Positions 30,336 through 39,190 are shown, numbered from the stretch's first letter. The stretch: 64,000 nucleotides of DNA from Bradyrhizobium niftali (GCF_004571025.1 NZ_SPQT01000036.1:1-64000); one strand, 5' to 3'. Notes: generated by a model not told the origin, from the sequence alone. Numbers and translations: made by a program.

Positions 30336-31577
30336 ATGACTGAAATTCGTGTGCCGACGCTCGGCGAATCCGTCACCGAGGCCACCATCGGCCGCTGGTT
30401 CAAGAAGGCCGGCGACCCCGTCGCCGTCGATGAGCCGTTGGTGGAGCTCGAGACCGACAAGGTCACCATCGAAGTCCCGGCGCCGTCCGCCGGCACGCTG
30501 AGCGAGATCATCGCCGCTGACGGCGCGACGGTTGCTGTCGGCGCGCTGCTCGGCCAGATCACCGAAGGCGCCGCTGGCGCGGCCAAGCCGGCCGCTGCTC
30601 CCGCCAAGCCCGCTGCCGCTCCCGCCGCCGCGGCTGCTGCCGCACCGGCTCCGGCCGCGAAGGCACCGCCGGCCGACGCGCCGCTCGCTCCCTCCGTGCG
30701 CAAGCTCTCGGCCGAGACCGGCATCGACGCTTCGACCGTTCCCGGCTCCGGCAAGGACGGCCGCGTCACCAAGGGCGACATGCTCGCCGCGATCGAGCGC
30801 GCCGCCTCCGCGCCGACCCCGGTCAACCAGCCTGCCGCCGCCGTTCAGGTGCGCGCGCCGTCGCCGGCCGATGACGCCGCCCGCGAAGAGCGCGTCAAGA
30901 TGACCCGGCTGCGCCAGACCATCGCGCGTCGTCTGAAGGACGTGCAGAACACCGCGGCCATGCTGACGACCTTCAACGAGGTCGACATGACCAACGTCAT
31001 GGCGCTGCGCGCGCACTACAAGGATGCGTTCGAGAAGAAGCATGCCTCGAAGCTCGGCTTCATGGGCTTCTTCACCAAGGCGGTCGTGCAGGCCCTGAAG
31101 GACATCCCGGCGGTCAACGCCGAGATCGACGGCACCGACCTGATCTACAAGAACTACTATCACATCGGCGTCGCCGTCGGCACCGACAAGGGCCTCGTCG
31201 TGCCCGTGGTGCGCGACTGCGACCACAAGTCGATCGCCGACATCGAGAAGGGCATCGCCGATTTCGGCCGCCGCGCCCGTGACGGCCAGCTCAAGATCGA
31301 CGAGATGCAGGGCGGCACCTTCACCATCACCAATGGCGGCATCTACGGCTCGCTGATGTCGACCCCGATCCTGAACGCGCCGCAGTCCGGCATCCTCGGC
31401 ATGCACAAGATCCAGGAGCGGCCGATGGTCGTCGGCGGCAAGATCGAGGTCCGCCCGATGATGTATCTGGCGCTGTCCTACGATCACCGCGTCATCGACG
31501 GCAAGGAAGCCGTCACCTTCCTGGTTCGCGTCAAGGAGAGCCTGGAAGATCCGGCGCGGCTGGTGCTCGATCTCTGA
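30336..31577 (+). CDS. sucB: Dihydrolipoyl succinyltransferase (E2 of 2-oxoglutarate dehydrogenase)
   Basis: Transfers the succinyl group from lipoate to CoA and forms the core of the complex. 413 residues: lipoyl domain with lysine K42 in ELETDKVTIEVPAP; an Ala/Pro linker (about 85-112); E1/E3-binding domain SVRKLSAETGID; catalytic domain ending SYDHRVIDGKEAVTFLV with the active-site His. One lipoyl domain only, as usual for this E2. ATG at 30336 after TTAAGGAAAAG. Confidence 0.97.
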   Translation: MTEIRVPTLGESVTEATIGRWFKKAGDPVAVDEPLVELETDKVTIEVPAPSAGTLSEIIAADGATVAVGALLGQITEGAAGAAKPAAAPAKPAAAPAAAAAAAPAPAAKAPPADAPLAPSVRKLSAETGIDASTVPGSGKDGRVTKGDMLAAIERAASAPTPVNQPAAAVQVRAPSPADDAAREERVKMTRLRQTIARRLKDVQNTAAMLTTFNEVDMTNVMALRAHYKDAFEKKHASKLGFMGFFTKAVVQALKDIPAVNAEIDGTDLIYKNYYHIGVAVGTDKGLVVPVVRDCDHKSIADIEKGIADFGRRARDGQLKIDEMQGGTFTITNGGIYGSLMSTPILNAPQSGILGMHKIQERPMVVGGKIEVRPMMYLALSYDHRVIDGKEAVTFLVRVKESLEDPARLVLDL

Positions 31578-31644
31578 TCGCTGATGCTCTGCGAGCGCCG
31601 TCGCCCTCTCGCGCGACGGCGCGTGTCGAACCATGGAGGGGCGC

Positions 31645-32394
31645 GTGACGGATAAAGTCGTTGTCATCACCGGCGGCAGCCGCGGCATCGGGCGGGCGAC
31701 TGCGATCGCGGCGGCCGCACGCGGCTTCCGTGTCGTCGTCGGCTACGCCAGCAACAAGCAGGCTGCCGACGAAGTCGTCGCGCAGATCGCGGCCAGCAAC
31801 GGCAAGGCCATCGCGGTGAAATGCGATGTCGCCGAGGAAAGCGACATCATCGAACTGTTCAAGCAAGCGGACAAGTTCGGAACGCTCGGCGCCCTCGTCA
31901 ACAATGGCGGCATCGTCGGCAAGAGCGGCGTGCGCGTCGACGAGATGACGGCCGAGCGCATCCAGCGCGTGATGGCGGTCAACGTCACCGGCTCCATCCT
32001 CTGCGCGCGCGAGGCGGTGAAGCGGATGTCGACCAAGCATGGCGGCAAGGGCGGCGTCATCGTCAATCTGTCGTCGGTCGCAGCCCGCCTCGGCGCACCC
32101 AACACCTATGTCGATTATGCCGCGTCCAAGGGCGCGATCGATTCCTTCACCGTCGGCCTCGGCTATGAGGTTGCGGGCGAAGGCATTCGCGTTGCCGCGA
32201 TCCGGCCCGGCCTGATCGACACCGAAATCCACGCTGCCGGCGGCGAGCCCGACCGCGCCCATCGCCTGGCCCATATGGTGCCGATGAAGCGCGTCGGCAC
32301 CGCCGAGGAAATCGCCAACGCCATCGTCTGGCTGATGTCGGACGATGCCTCCTACGTCACCTCGGCCATTCTCGATGTGTCCGGCGGACGCTGA
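31645..32394 (+). CDS. SDR-family NAD(P)-dependent oxidoreductase within the 2-oxoglutarate dehydrogenase cluster
   Basis: 249 residues, classical short-chain dehydrogenase: TGGSRGIG cofactor loop at 9-16, NNGG, Ser in VNLSSVA, catalytic Tyr158 and Lys162 (YAASK), and the C-terminal SAILDVSGGR. I start at the GTG at 31645 because GGAGGGG lies five bases before it; the ATG at 31633 overlaps that site and the end of a truncated repeat. Substrate unknown; the fold is shared by 3-oxoacyl and sugar dehydrogenases. Placed between sucB and lpdA. Confidence 0.88.
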   Translation: MTDKVVVITGGSRGIGRATAIAAAARGFRVVVGYASNKQAADEVVAQIAASNGKAIAVKCDVAEESDIIELFKQADKFGTLGALVNNGGIVGKSGVRVDEMTAERIQRVMAVNVTGSILCAREAVKRMSTKHGGKGGVIVNLSSVAARLGAPNTYVDYAASKGAIDSFTVGLGYEVAGEGIRVAAIRPGLIDTEIHAAGGEPDRAHRLAHMVPMKRVGTAEEIANAIVWLMSDDASYVTSAILDVSGGR

Positions 32395-32431
32395 CGCATC
32401 TTTCCACGCTAAACTCACGGGACTTTCTCTC

Positions 32432-33832
32432 ATGGCTACCTACGATCTCGTCGTCATCGGCACCGGACCGGGCGGTTATGTCTGCGCGGTGCGCGCCAGC
32501 CAGCTCGGCATGAAAGTCGCCGTGGTCGAAAAGAACGCAACCCTCGGCGGCACCTGCCTCAATGTCGGCTGCATGCCCTCGAAGGCGCTGCTGCACGCCT
32601 CCGAAATGTTCGAGGAGGCCGCGCATTCCTTCGCCAAGATGGGCGTGTCCGTCTCCACGCCGAAGCTCGAGCTTCCCGCGATGATGAACTTCAAGCAGCA
32701 GGGCATCGACGGCAACGTCAAGGGCGTCGAGTTCCTGATGAAGAAGAACAAGATCGACGTGCTCAAGGGCACCGGCAAGATCCTGGGCACCGGCAAGGTC
32801 GAAGTCTCCGCCGACGGCAAGTCGCAGGTGATCGAGACCAAGAACATCGTCATCGCCACCGGCTCGGACATCGCGCGTCTCAAGGGCATCGAGATCGACG
32901 AGAGGCGCATCGTGTCCTCGACCGGCGCGCTGTCGCTGGACAAGGTCCCGGGCAAGCTGCTGATCGTCGGTGCCGGCGTGATCGGCCTCGAACTCGGTTC
33001 GGTGTGGAAGCGGCTCGGCGCCGAAGTCGTCGTCGTCGAGTTCCTGGATCGCATCCTGCCGGGCATGGACGGCGAGATCGCCAAGCAATTCCAGCGCATG
33101 CTTGAAAAGCAGGGCTTTGCATTCAAGCTCGGTGCCAAGGTCACTGCGGTCGACACATCAGGCAAGACGCTCAAGGCGACGATCGAGCCCGCGGCCGGCG
33201 GCGCTGCGGAGACGCTGGAAGCCGACGTCGTGCTCGTCTGCATCGGCCGCGTGCCCTACACCGATGGCCTCGGCCTGAAGGAAGCCGGCGTTGCGCTCGA
33301 CACTCGCGGCCGCGTGCAGATCGATCCGCATTTTGCCACCAGCCTCAAGGGCGTCTACGCGATCGGCGACGTCGTCGCCGGTCCGATGCTCGCGCACAAG
33401 GCCGAAGATGAAGGCGTTGCGGTTGCGGAGATCATCGCAGGGCAGGCCGGCCACGTGAACTACGACGTTATCCCAGGCGTCGTGTATACCACGCCGGAAG
33501 TCTCCGCCGTCGGCAAGACCGAGGAGGAACTGAAGCAGGCGGGCGTGACTTATACCGTCGGGAAGTTTCCCTTTACCGCCAACGGCCGCTCCAAGGTCAA
33601 CCAGACCACCGATGGCTTTGTGAAGATTCTCGCAGATGCGAAGACCGATCGCGTGCTCGGCGTGCACATTATCGGCCGCGAAGCCGGGGAAATGATCCAT
33701 GAAGCGTGCGTTCTCATGGAGTTTGGCGGCAGTGCGGAGGATCTCGCACGCACCTGCCACGCGCATCCGACCCGCTCGGAGGCCATCAAGGAAGCCGCGC
33801 TTGCAGTCGGCAAGCGGGCCATCCATATGTAG
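32432..33832 (+). CDS. lpdA: Dihydrolipoyl dehydrogenase (E3)
   Basis: FAD flavoprotein that reoxidises dihydrolipoate with NAD. 466 residues: FAD motif GTGPGGYV (10-17), redox disulfide C42/C47 in GGTCLNVGCMPSK, NAD motif GAGVIGLELG, and the C-terminal catalytic His445 (HAHPTRSE) that acts across the dimer. Start at 32432; sequence upstream of it in frame overlaps the SDR gene. Likely serves the 2-oxoglutarate complex encoded just before it. Confidence 0.98.
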   Translation: MATYDLVVIGTGPGGYVCAVRASQLGMKVAVVEKNATLGGTCLNVGCMPSKALLHASEMFEEAAHSFAKMGVSVSTPKLELPAMMNFKQQGIDGNVKGVEFLMKKNKIDVLKGTGKILGTGKVEVSADGKSQVIETKNIVIATGSDIARLKGIEIDERRIVSSTGALSLDKVPGKLLIVGAGVIGLELGSVWKRLGAEVVVVEFLDRILPGMDGEIAKQFQRMLEKQGFAFKLGAKVTAVDTSGKTLKATIEPAAGGAAETLEADVVLVCIGRVPYTDGLGLKEAGVALDTRGRVQIDPHFATSLKGVYAIGDVVAGPMLAHKAEDEGVAVAEIIAGQAGHVNYDVIPGVVYTTPEVSAVGKTEEELKQAGVTYTVGKFPFTANGRSKVNQTTDGFVKILADAKTDRVLGVHIIGREAGEMIHEACVLMEFGGSAEDLARTCHAHPTRSEAIKEAALAVGKRAIHM

Positions 33833-33866
33833 GCCACGCCCCGAGTCTGTTCGGGCGGGACAACAA

Positions 33867-34397
33867 ATGCTGCGCCGCCTTCTTCAACCGGTCTGGGTCC
33901 TGCTGGCGATCATCTTTCTGATCGAAGCTTGGCTGTGGGACCATCTCGAACCGATCGTCGCGCGGGTTGTCGCAGCGATTCCGCTCGCGCGCTTCAAGCA
34001 ATGGCTGACGGAGCGTGTCGATGCGCTGCCACCGGCCATGACGCTGATCGTGTTCGCGGTGCCGATCATTCCGCTGTTTCCGCTCAAGCTGGTCGGCCTG
34101 TACCTGCTCACGCATGAATACTGGCTGACCGGCGTATCCACGTTTCTGTTCGCAAAGTTGCTCGGCGTCGGCGTCACCGCCTTCGTGTTCGACGTGACGC
34201 GCGACAAGCTCATGGAGATGCACTGGTTCGAGCGGCTCTACGATCTCGTCATGAAGCTGCGCGCCAAGGCCCATGAGCTGGTCGACCCCGTCAAGCAGCG
34301 CATCAAGGAGATCATCGGCGGCAACGGCGAAGGCTGGTCCTCCCGCACCCTCCGCCTGATCCAGCGCTTCCGCAAGAGCGTGCACCAGGCGCGCTAG
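33867..34397 (+). CDS. Small membrane protein of unknown function
   Basis: 176 residues from the ATG at 33867, which follows CGGGCGGGACAACA and lies 34 bases after lpdA. Three hydrophobic segments: about 5-22 (VWVLLAIIFLIEAWLW), 55-78 (TLIVFAVPIIPLFPLKLVGL) and 86-106 (WLTGVSTFLFAKLLGVGVTA). The C-terminal half is basic and helical, probably cytoplasmic. I do not recognise a named domain. Likely cotranscribed with lpdA; the function is unknown. Confidence 0.75.
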   Translation: MLRRLLQPVWVLLAIIFLIEAWLWDHLEPIVARVVAAIPLARFKQWLTERVDALPPAMTLIVFAVPIIPLFPLKLVGLYLLTHEYWLTGVSTFLFAKLLGVGVTAFVFDVTRDKLMEMHWFERLYDLVMKLRAKAHELVDPVKQRIKEIIGGNGEGWSSRTLRLIQRFRKSVHQAR

Positions 34398-34417
34398 CTG
34401 TTCGCCGCTTATCCGGT

Positions 34418-34518
34418 GTCGTTGCCCGCGAAGGCGGGCAATCCAGTATCCCAGAGACAGCAAGGCGAGAACCGGGAGCCGCGGCGTACTGGATGCCCCG
34501 CTTTCGCGGGGCATGACA
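34418..34518. repeat. Palindromic intergenic repeat, family F
   Basis: GTCGTTGCCCGCGAAGGCGG-GCAATCCAGTA with the inverted TACTGGATGCCCCGCTTTCG-CGGGGCATGAC. Sits between convergent genes. Confidence 0.85.
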
Positions 34519-34553
34519 CCATTGGTGTGGCTTCAAGCGCGCGGCTCACTCCC

Positions 34554-35144
34554 CTAATGCAAATGCACCAGATGCGGCCACCACAGGCCGAGCGCGGTCA
34601 TGAGGAGGCCGGCCAGCGTCAGGATGCCGCCGACATAGGCCAGCGCGATCATGCCGGTGATGATGGTGGCCGAGGCCAGCACGATGCCGATCTGGAAGGC
34701 GGCGGACGCCAGCTCGAAGTGATGGTATTTCGCGGTCGCCTCGTCGCGCTCGTGCTCGGCATGCTTGGCCTTCTCGGCGAGCTGTTCGGTGCCTTCGCCG
34801 GTCTCGGGCTCGGAGCGGTAGCGCTGCGCGGTCTTGGTCCAGTCGTCGACCTGCTTCTGCACCGTCGCCTTCATGGCGTCGTCGGTGGCGCCGGCGAGCG
34901 TGAGCTTGCCCTGCTCGGCCGCGGTCAGCACCACGGTGCGGCGGATGCTCTTGGCCTGGAAGAACGCCCAGAGATTGGCGGCCTCGACGTTCTTGCTGAT
35001 CGATTCGGTCTGGGCGCCCTTGCCGAGCGTCTCCGAGATCGCCAGGAACAGCGCCAGCACGGCGATCAGAAGTGCAATCTTCTTGTTCGAGCCGGACGCG
35101 TGCTCGGCGTGCTCGGCATGCTCCATGCTTTCATGTGCGCTCAT
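34554..35144 (-). CDS. DUF4337 domain-containing membrane protein
   Basis: 196 residues from the ATG at 35144, with AGGAGGG five bases upstream. A His-rich acidic start (MEHAEHAEHA), one membrane helix at about 24-41 (KKIALLIAVLALFLAISE), a charged helical middle predicted to form a coiled coil (QKQVDDWTKTAQRYRSEPET, EQLAEKAKHAEHERDE) and two C-terminal spans (FQIGIVLASATIITGMIALAY, GILTLAGLLMTALGLWW). Matches DUF4337; role unknown. Confidence 0.85.
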   Translation of the reverse strand: MSAHESMEHAEHAEHASGSNKKIALLIAVLALFLAISETLGKGAQTESISKNVEAANLWAFFQAKSIRRTVVLTAAEQGKLTLAGATDDAMKATVQKQVDDWTKTAQRYRSEPETGEGTEQLAEKAKHAEHERDEATAKYHHFELASAAFQIGIVLASATIITGMIALAYVGGILTLAGLLMTALGLWWPHLVHLH

Positions 35145-35226
35145 AAATCCCTCCTGCCTCGGTTCCCCACGATTGACCGAACCGCGGGCGACGCGCAAGA
35201 GGCAAGGAAGTTATGACGTCAGTGTG

Positions 35227-36192
35227 TCAGCGCCGCGGATGCGCGCTCGCATAGACTTCCAGCAGCCGCTCGGAATCGATGCCGGTGTAGACCTGCGTGG
35301 TCGAGAGCGAGGAATGGCCGAGTAATTCCTGGATCGCGCGCAAATCGCCGCCGCGCGACAGCAGATGCGTGGCGAAGGAATGGCGCAGCGCATGCGGCGT
35401 GGCGCTGTCGGGCAGGCCGAGCGCGCCGCGCAGCCGCTCCATCGCGAGCTGGATGATGCGCGGGCTCAAGGGACCGCCGCGCGCGCCGACGAAGATCGGT
35501 CCTTCCGCCGGCAGTGGATACGGGCACATCGCAACATATTCCTGCACCAGCGCGAGCACGTTCTGGAGCACCGGCACCATGCGGGTCTTGTTGCCTTTGC
35601 CTGTCACGATGAGCACGTCGCCTTCGCCCGGCTTCGGCACCTCGCGGCGCTTGAGCCCGAGCGCTTCGGAGATGCGCAGGCCGGAGCCATACAGCAGCGC
35701 CATCACCGCGGCATCGCGCGCCAGAATCCAGGTCTCGCGGTCCTCGCCGGCGCGCTCGTCGGCGTCCGCGAGACGCTTGGCCGACGCCATCGGCAGCGGT
35801 TTTGGCAGGCTCTTGGCGACCTTCGGCGCGCGGATCGCCGACAATGCGCCGACCTTGCCCTTGCCCTCGCGTTCGAGGAAGCGGCCGAACGAGCGCAGGC
35901 CCGCCAGCGCGCGCATCAGGCTGCGGCCGGCAATATCGTCGGCCCGGCGCATCGCCATGAAGGCGCGCACGTCGGTGGCTTCCAGCGCCGCGAAGCGCTT
36001 GAGCGTGACGCGCTCGCCCCAATGGTTGCTGAGGAAATTCAGGCACTGCCGCAAGTCGCGGCCATAGGCCTCCAGCGTCTTCGGCGACAGCCGCCGCTCG
36101 GCGCCGAGATGCGACAGCCAGCGCGTCATCTCCTGCGCGATGTCAGGGTCGGCGCTGGCGAGCTCGATGGGTGGGGCGGCCGCTTTGCTCAT
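35227..36192 (-). CDS. xerC: Tyrosine recombinase XerC
   Basis: Resolves chromosome dimers at dif together with XerD. 321 residues: N-terminal SAM-like core-binding domain (about 15-110) and catalytic domain with the full set: R173 (GSGLRISEAL), H267 and R270 (HALRHSFATH), H293 (LGHSSL) and the nucleophile Y302 (TTQVYTGID). Housekeeping rather than a phage integrase, given its length and its place divergent from priA. I could not recognise a dif site in the window. Confidence 0.95.
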   Translation of the reverse strand: MSKAAAPPIELASADPDIAQEMTRWLSHLGAERRLSPKTLEAYGRDLRQCLNFLSNHWGERVTLKRFAALEATDVRAFMAMRRADDIAGRSLMRALAGLRSFGRFLEREGKGKVGALSAIRAPKVAKSLPKPLPMASAKRLADADERAGEDRETWILARDAAVMALLYGSGLRISEALGLKRREVPKPGEGDVLIVTGKGNKTRMVPVLQNVLALVQEYVAMCPYPLPAEGPIFVGARGGPLSPRIIQLAMERLRGALGLPDSATPHALRHSFATHLLSRGGDLRAIQELLGHSSLSTTQVYTGIDSERLLEVYASAHPRR

Positions 36193-36304
36193 GCGCTCTG
36201 GACGTGGTGATTCCGCACAGTATATCGCATCCCACTCGTTTATCGTTCGCTAAGGCCGCCTCACGGCGCTAGCCTTGAGGCCCCCGGGTTCCGATTCTCA
36301 GTTC

Positions 36305-38515
36305 ATGGACCACACGTCCCGCAGCAGCGCCGCCTCCGCCAACGCGACCCGCATGGTCGACGTGCTGGTGCCGGTCGCGCTCGACCAGACCTATTCATAC
36401 AAGGTGCCGCGCGGGATGGAGCTGAAGGCCGGCGATCTCGTCGGCGTGCCGCTTGGGCCCCGCGAGGTGCTCGCGGTGGTCTGGGCCGAGAACGCCAATC
36501 CCGATCCGCGCCTGCACAACCGCCTCAAGGAGGTCAACGAGAAGCTCGACCTCCCGCCACTGAAGCCCGAGCTGCGTTCGGTCGTCGACTGGGTCGCCAA
36601 TTACACGCTGAGCCCGCGCGGCATGGTGCTGCGCATGTGCCTGCGCATGGGCGAAAACCTCGGCCCCGAGCGGGTGCGCCCCGGCGTGCGCCTGGTCGGC
36701 GATGCCCCCAAGCGGCTGACGCCGGCGCGGCAACGCGTGATCGAGGTGCTGTCGGACCGGTTGCTGCACGGCAAGTCCGAGGCGGCCAAGGAGGCGGGCG
36801 TCTCGGCCGGCGTGATCGATGGCCTGGTGGACGAAGGCACGCTCACGGTCGAGCCGATGCCGCCGCCTCCGCCGCCGCCGGCCCCCGATCCGGATTTCGG
36901 CCGGCCGGACTTCACACCGCTCCAGCGCACCGCCGTCGATACGATGCGCGCGCTCGCGGCCAACGGCACCTTCCACGTCGCGCTGCTCGACGGCGTCACC
37001 GGTTCGGGCAAGACCGAGGTGTATTTCGAGGCCGTGGCGGAGGCGATCCGCCGCGGCAGGCAGTCGCTGATCCTGATGCCGGAGATCGCGCTCACCGGCC
37101 AGTTCCTCGACCGTTTCGCGCAGCGTTTTGGCGTGCGGCCGATCGAATGGCACTCCGAGCTCACCCCGCGCACCCGCGCGCGCAACTGGGCGGCGATCTC
37201 CGAGGGCAGCGCGCCGGTCGTGGTCGGCGCGCGCTCGGCGCTGTTTCTGCCTTACGCCAATCTCGGCCTCATCGTCGTCGATGAAGAGCATGACCAGGCC
37301 TACAAGCAGGACGAGGGCGTGCATTACCACGCCCGAGACATGGCGGTGGTGCGCGCGCATATCGCAAAAATTCCGATCGTGCTGGCCTCCGCGACGCCGT
37401 CGGTCGAATCCGAGGTCAATGCGCGCAAGAACCGCTATCAGCGCATCGCGCTGCCCTCGCGCTTCGGCGGCCAGCACATGCCGCATATCGAGGCGATCGA
37501 CATGCGCCGCGAGCTGCCGGCGCGCGGCCGCTTCATCTCGCCGCGCCTGGCCTCCGAGATCAGGACCGCGATCGAGAAGCGCGAGCAGGCGCTCTTGTTC
37601 CTCAATCGCCGCGGCTACGCGCCGCTGACCTTGTGCCGTGCCTGCGGCCACCGCTTCGCCTGCACCATCTGCGATGCCTGGCTGGTCGATCACCGCTTCC
37701 GCCAGCGCCTGGTCTGTCACCATTGCGGCTTCTCGATGCCGCGCCCGCATATCTGTCCGAATTGTTCGGCGGAGGAATCGCTGGTCGCGGTCGGCCCCGG
37801 CGTCGAGCGCCTGCAGGAAGAAGCGGCGGCGCTGTTCCCGGAGGCGCGCACCATGGTGCTGTCGAGCGATCTCATCACCTCGATCGAGACCATGCGCTCC
37901 GAACTTGCCGAGATCGCGGAGGGCCGCGTCGACATCATCATCGGCACGCAGCTCGTCGCCAAGGGCCACAATTTCCCGCGGCTCAATCTGGTCGGCGTCG
38001 TCGATGCGGATCTCGGCCTGTCCAATGGCGATCCGCGCGCGTCGGAACGCACCTGGCAATTGCTCAACCAGGTGATCGGCCGCGCCGGCCGCGAGCAGGG
38101 CCGCGGCGTCGGCTATCTCCAGACCCACCAGCCCGATCATCCCGTGATGAAGGCGCTGATCGCCTGCGACCGCGAGGCCTTCTACGACAGCGAGATCGAT
38201 CTGCGCGAGCGCACGCTGTATCCGCCGTTCGGTCGGCTCGCGAGCCTGATCATCTCGGCCGGCGACCGTCCGAGCGCGGAAGGCTTTGGCCGCCGCCTCG
38301 TCGCGCTCGCGCCGCGCGACGAGCGCGTGGTGGTGCTGGGCCCGGCGGAAGCGCCGCTCGCCGTGATCAAGGGCCGCTACCGCTTCCGTATCCTGGTGAA
38401 ATCGGCGCGCGGCTTCGATCTGTCGGACTATCTGCGCAACTGGCTCGCCGTCTGCCCGAAGCCGAAGGGCAATCTGAAGTTAGAGGTGGACGTCGATCCC
38501 CAGAGCTTTTTGTAG
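36305..38515 (+). CDS. priA: Primosomal protein N' (replication restart helicase PriA)
   Basis: 3'-5' helicase that reloads the replisome at stalled forks. 736 residues: N-terminal 3'DNA-binding domain (VDVLVPVALDQTYSYKVP), a Pro-rich stretch of nine prolines near residue 190, Walker A GVTGSGKTE, DEEH box, and four pairs of zinc-binding cysteines (CRACGHRFACTIC...CHHCG...CPNC) inside the helicase domain. I use the ATG at 36305; a TTG at 36275 is in frame but unneeded. Confidence 0.96.
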   Translation: MDHTSRSSAASANATRMVDVLVPVALDQTYSYKVPRGMELKAGDLVGVPLGPREVLAVVWAENANPDPRLHNRLKEVNEKLDLPPLKPELRSVVDWVANYTLSPRGMVLRMCLRMGENLGPERVRPGVRLVGDAPKRLTPARQRVIEVLSDRLLHGKSEAAKEAGVSAGVIDGLVDEGTLTVEPMPPPPPPPAPDPDFGRPDFTPLQRTAVDTMRALAANGTFHVALLDGVTGSGKTEVYFEAVAEAIRRGRQSLILMPEIALTGQFLDRFAQRFGVRPIEWHSELTPRTRARNWAAISEGSAPVVVGARSALFLPYANLGLIVVDEEHDQAYKQDEGVHYHARDMAVVRAHIAKIPIVLASATPSVESEVNARKNRYQRIALPSRFGGQHMPHIEAIDMRRELPARGRFISPRLASEIRTAIEKREQALLFLNRRGYAPLTLCRACGHRFACTICDAWLVDHRFRQRLVCHHCGFSMPRPHICPNCSAEESLVAVGPGVERLQEEAAALFPEARTMVLSSDLITSIETMRSELAEIAEGRVDIIIGTQLVAKGHNFPRLNLVGVVDADLGLSNGDPRASERTWQLLNQVIGRAGREQGRGVGYLQTHQPDHPVMKALIACDREAFYDSEIDLRERTLYPPFGRLASLIISAGDRPSAEGFGRRLVALAPRDERVVVLGPAEAPLAVIKGRYRFRILVKSARGFDLSDYLRNWLAVCPKPKGNLKLEVDVDPQSFL

Positions 38516-38530
38516 CGATCGGGCACTCTG

Positions 38531-38560
38531 CACTCCCTCCCCCGCAAGGGGGGAGGGAAC
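38531..38560. repeat. Short hairpin repeat, family G
   Basis: CACTCCCTCCCCCGCAAGGGGGGAGGGAA, a single copy of the element seen twice near 9123, placed 15 bases after priA. It could double as the priA transcript end. Confidence 0.65.
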
Positions 38561-38597
38561 GCAGCGGCAAGCTCCACTCACGTCATTACCGACGGCA

Positions 38598-38633
38598 ACA
38601 AAAAAGCCCGCCGTCCCCCAAGACGGCGGGCTT
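38598..38633 (-). terminator. Terminator between rlpA and priA
   Basis: Twelve-pair stem AAGCCCGCCGTC (38604-38615) / GACGGCGGGCTT (38622-38633). The minus-strand read ends in TTTTTTGT, fitting termination of rlpA 20 bases after its stop; the plus-strand read ends TTGTTT and may serve priA too. Confidence 0.85.
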
Positions 38634-38652
38634 GTTTCAAGCGTGATGCGCC

Positions 38653-39153
38653 CTAGGAGATGACTTCCGCGGTGACGCGGCCGACGCCGGCGCCGGTGAG
38701 GCCGATGGCGCGGGCAGCACCCGTGGAGAGATCGAGGACACGGCCGCGAATGAAGGGGCCACGGTCATTGATGGTGACGATGACGCTCGAGCCGCCATGG
38801 GTGACGCGCAGCTTGGTGCCGAACGGCAGCGAACGGTGCGCCGCGGTCATGGCGTTCTGGTTGAAGCGCTGGCCCGAAGCGGTCCTGCTGCCGGACTCGT
38901 TGCCGTAATAGGAGGCCATGCCGGAGAAGCTGTGCCCGGTGCCCGAGGACGGCGTCATCGCCGCGTTGGCGTTGCGCCAATCCGAGCCGGCATTGGAGTC
39001 GTTCTGGGCGGCGTGGTGGCGATGATGGTGCCGGTGATGCCTGGATTTGGCGGACGCTTCGGTGGCGGTTCCGCCAATGAGAAGAGTTGCGGCAATAAAG
39101 GCGATCGCCGTGCGCGGCCGGGTCACAGTGCCCAACGTCTTGAAAGACAGCAT
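38653..39153 (-). CDS. rlpA: Septal ring lytic transglycosylase RlpA-family protein
   Basis: 166 residues, exported. Signal segment at about 14-35, a histidine-rich run HHRHHHRHH at 39-47, a low-complexity linker, then a double-psi beta-barrel domain from about residue 77 (GMASYYGNESGSRTASGQRF, LPFGTKLRVTH, VTINDRGPFIRGRVLDLS). RlpA proteins cleave denuded glycan strands at the septum. There is no C-terminal SPOR domain, so septal targeting must differ from E. coli. The upstream region holds a CtrA-type box and dyads. Confidence 0.9.
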   Translation of the reverse strand: MLSFKTLGTVTRPRTAIAFIAATLLIGGTATEASAKSRHHRHHHRHHAAQNDSNAGSDWRNANAAMTPSSGTGHSFSGMASYYGNESGSRTASGQRFNQNAMTAAHRSLPFGTKLRVTHGGSSVIVTINDRGPFIRGRVLDLSTGAARAIGLTGAGVGRVTAEVIS

Positions 39154-39176
39154 TTAATGGTCCCTAAGCTAGTATT

Positions 39177-39190
39177 GCCACATATGTGGC
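39177..39190. promoter_or_regulatory. Perfect 14-bp palindrome in the rlpA leader
   Basis: GCCACATATGTGGC, perfectly self-complementary, 24-37 bases upstream of the rlpA start codon. Could be an operator for a dimeric regulator; the factor is unknown. Confidence 0.45.

Noticed and set aside
35227..36192. Phage or island integrase
   Set aside because: Length, the XerC-type active site, the position divergent from priA and the absence of phage genes or a tRNA target mark it as the housekeeping XerC.
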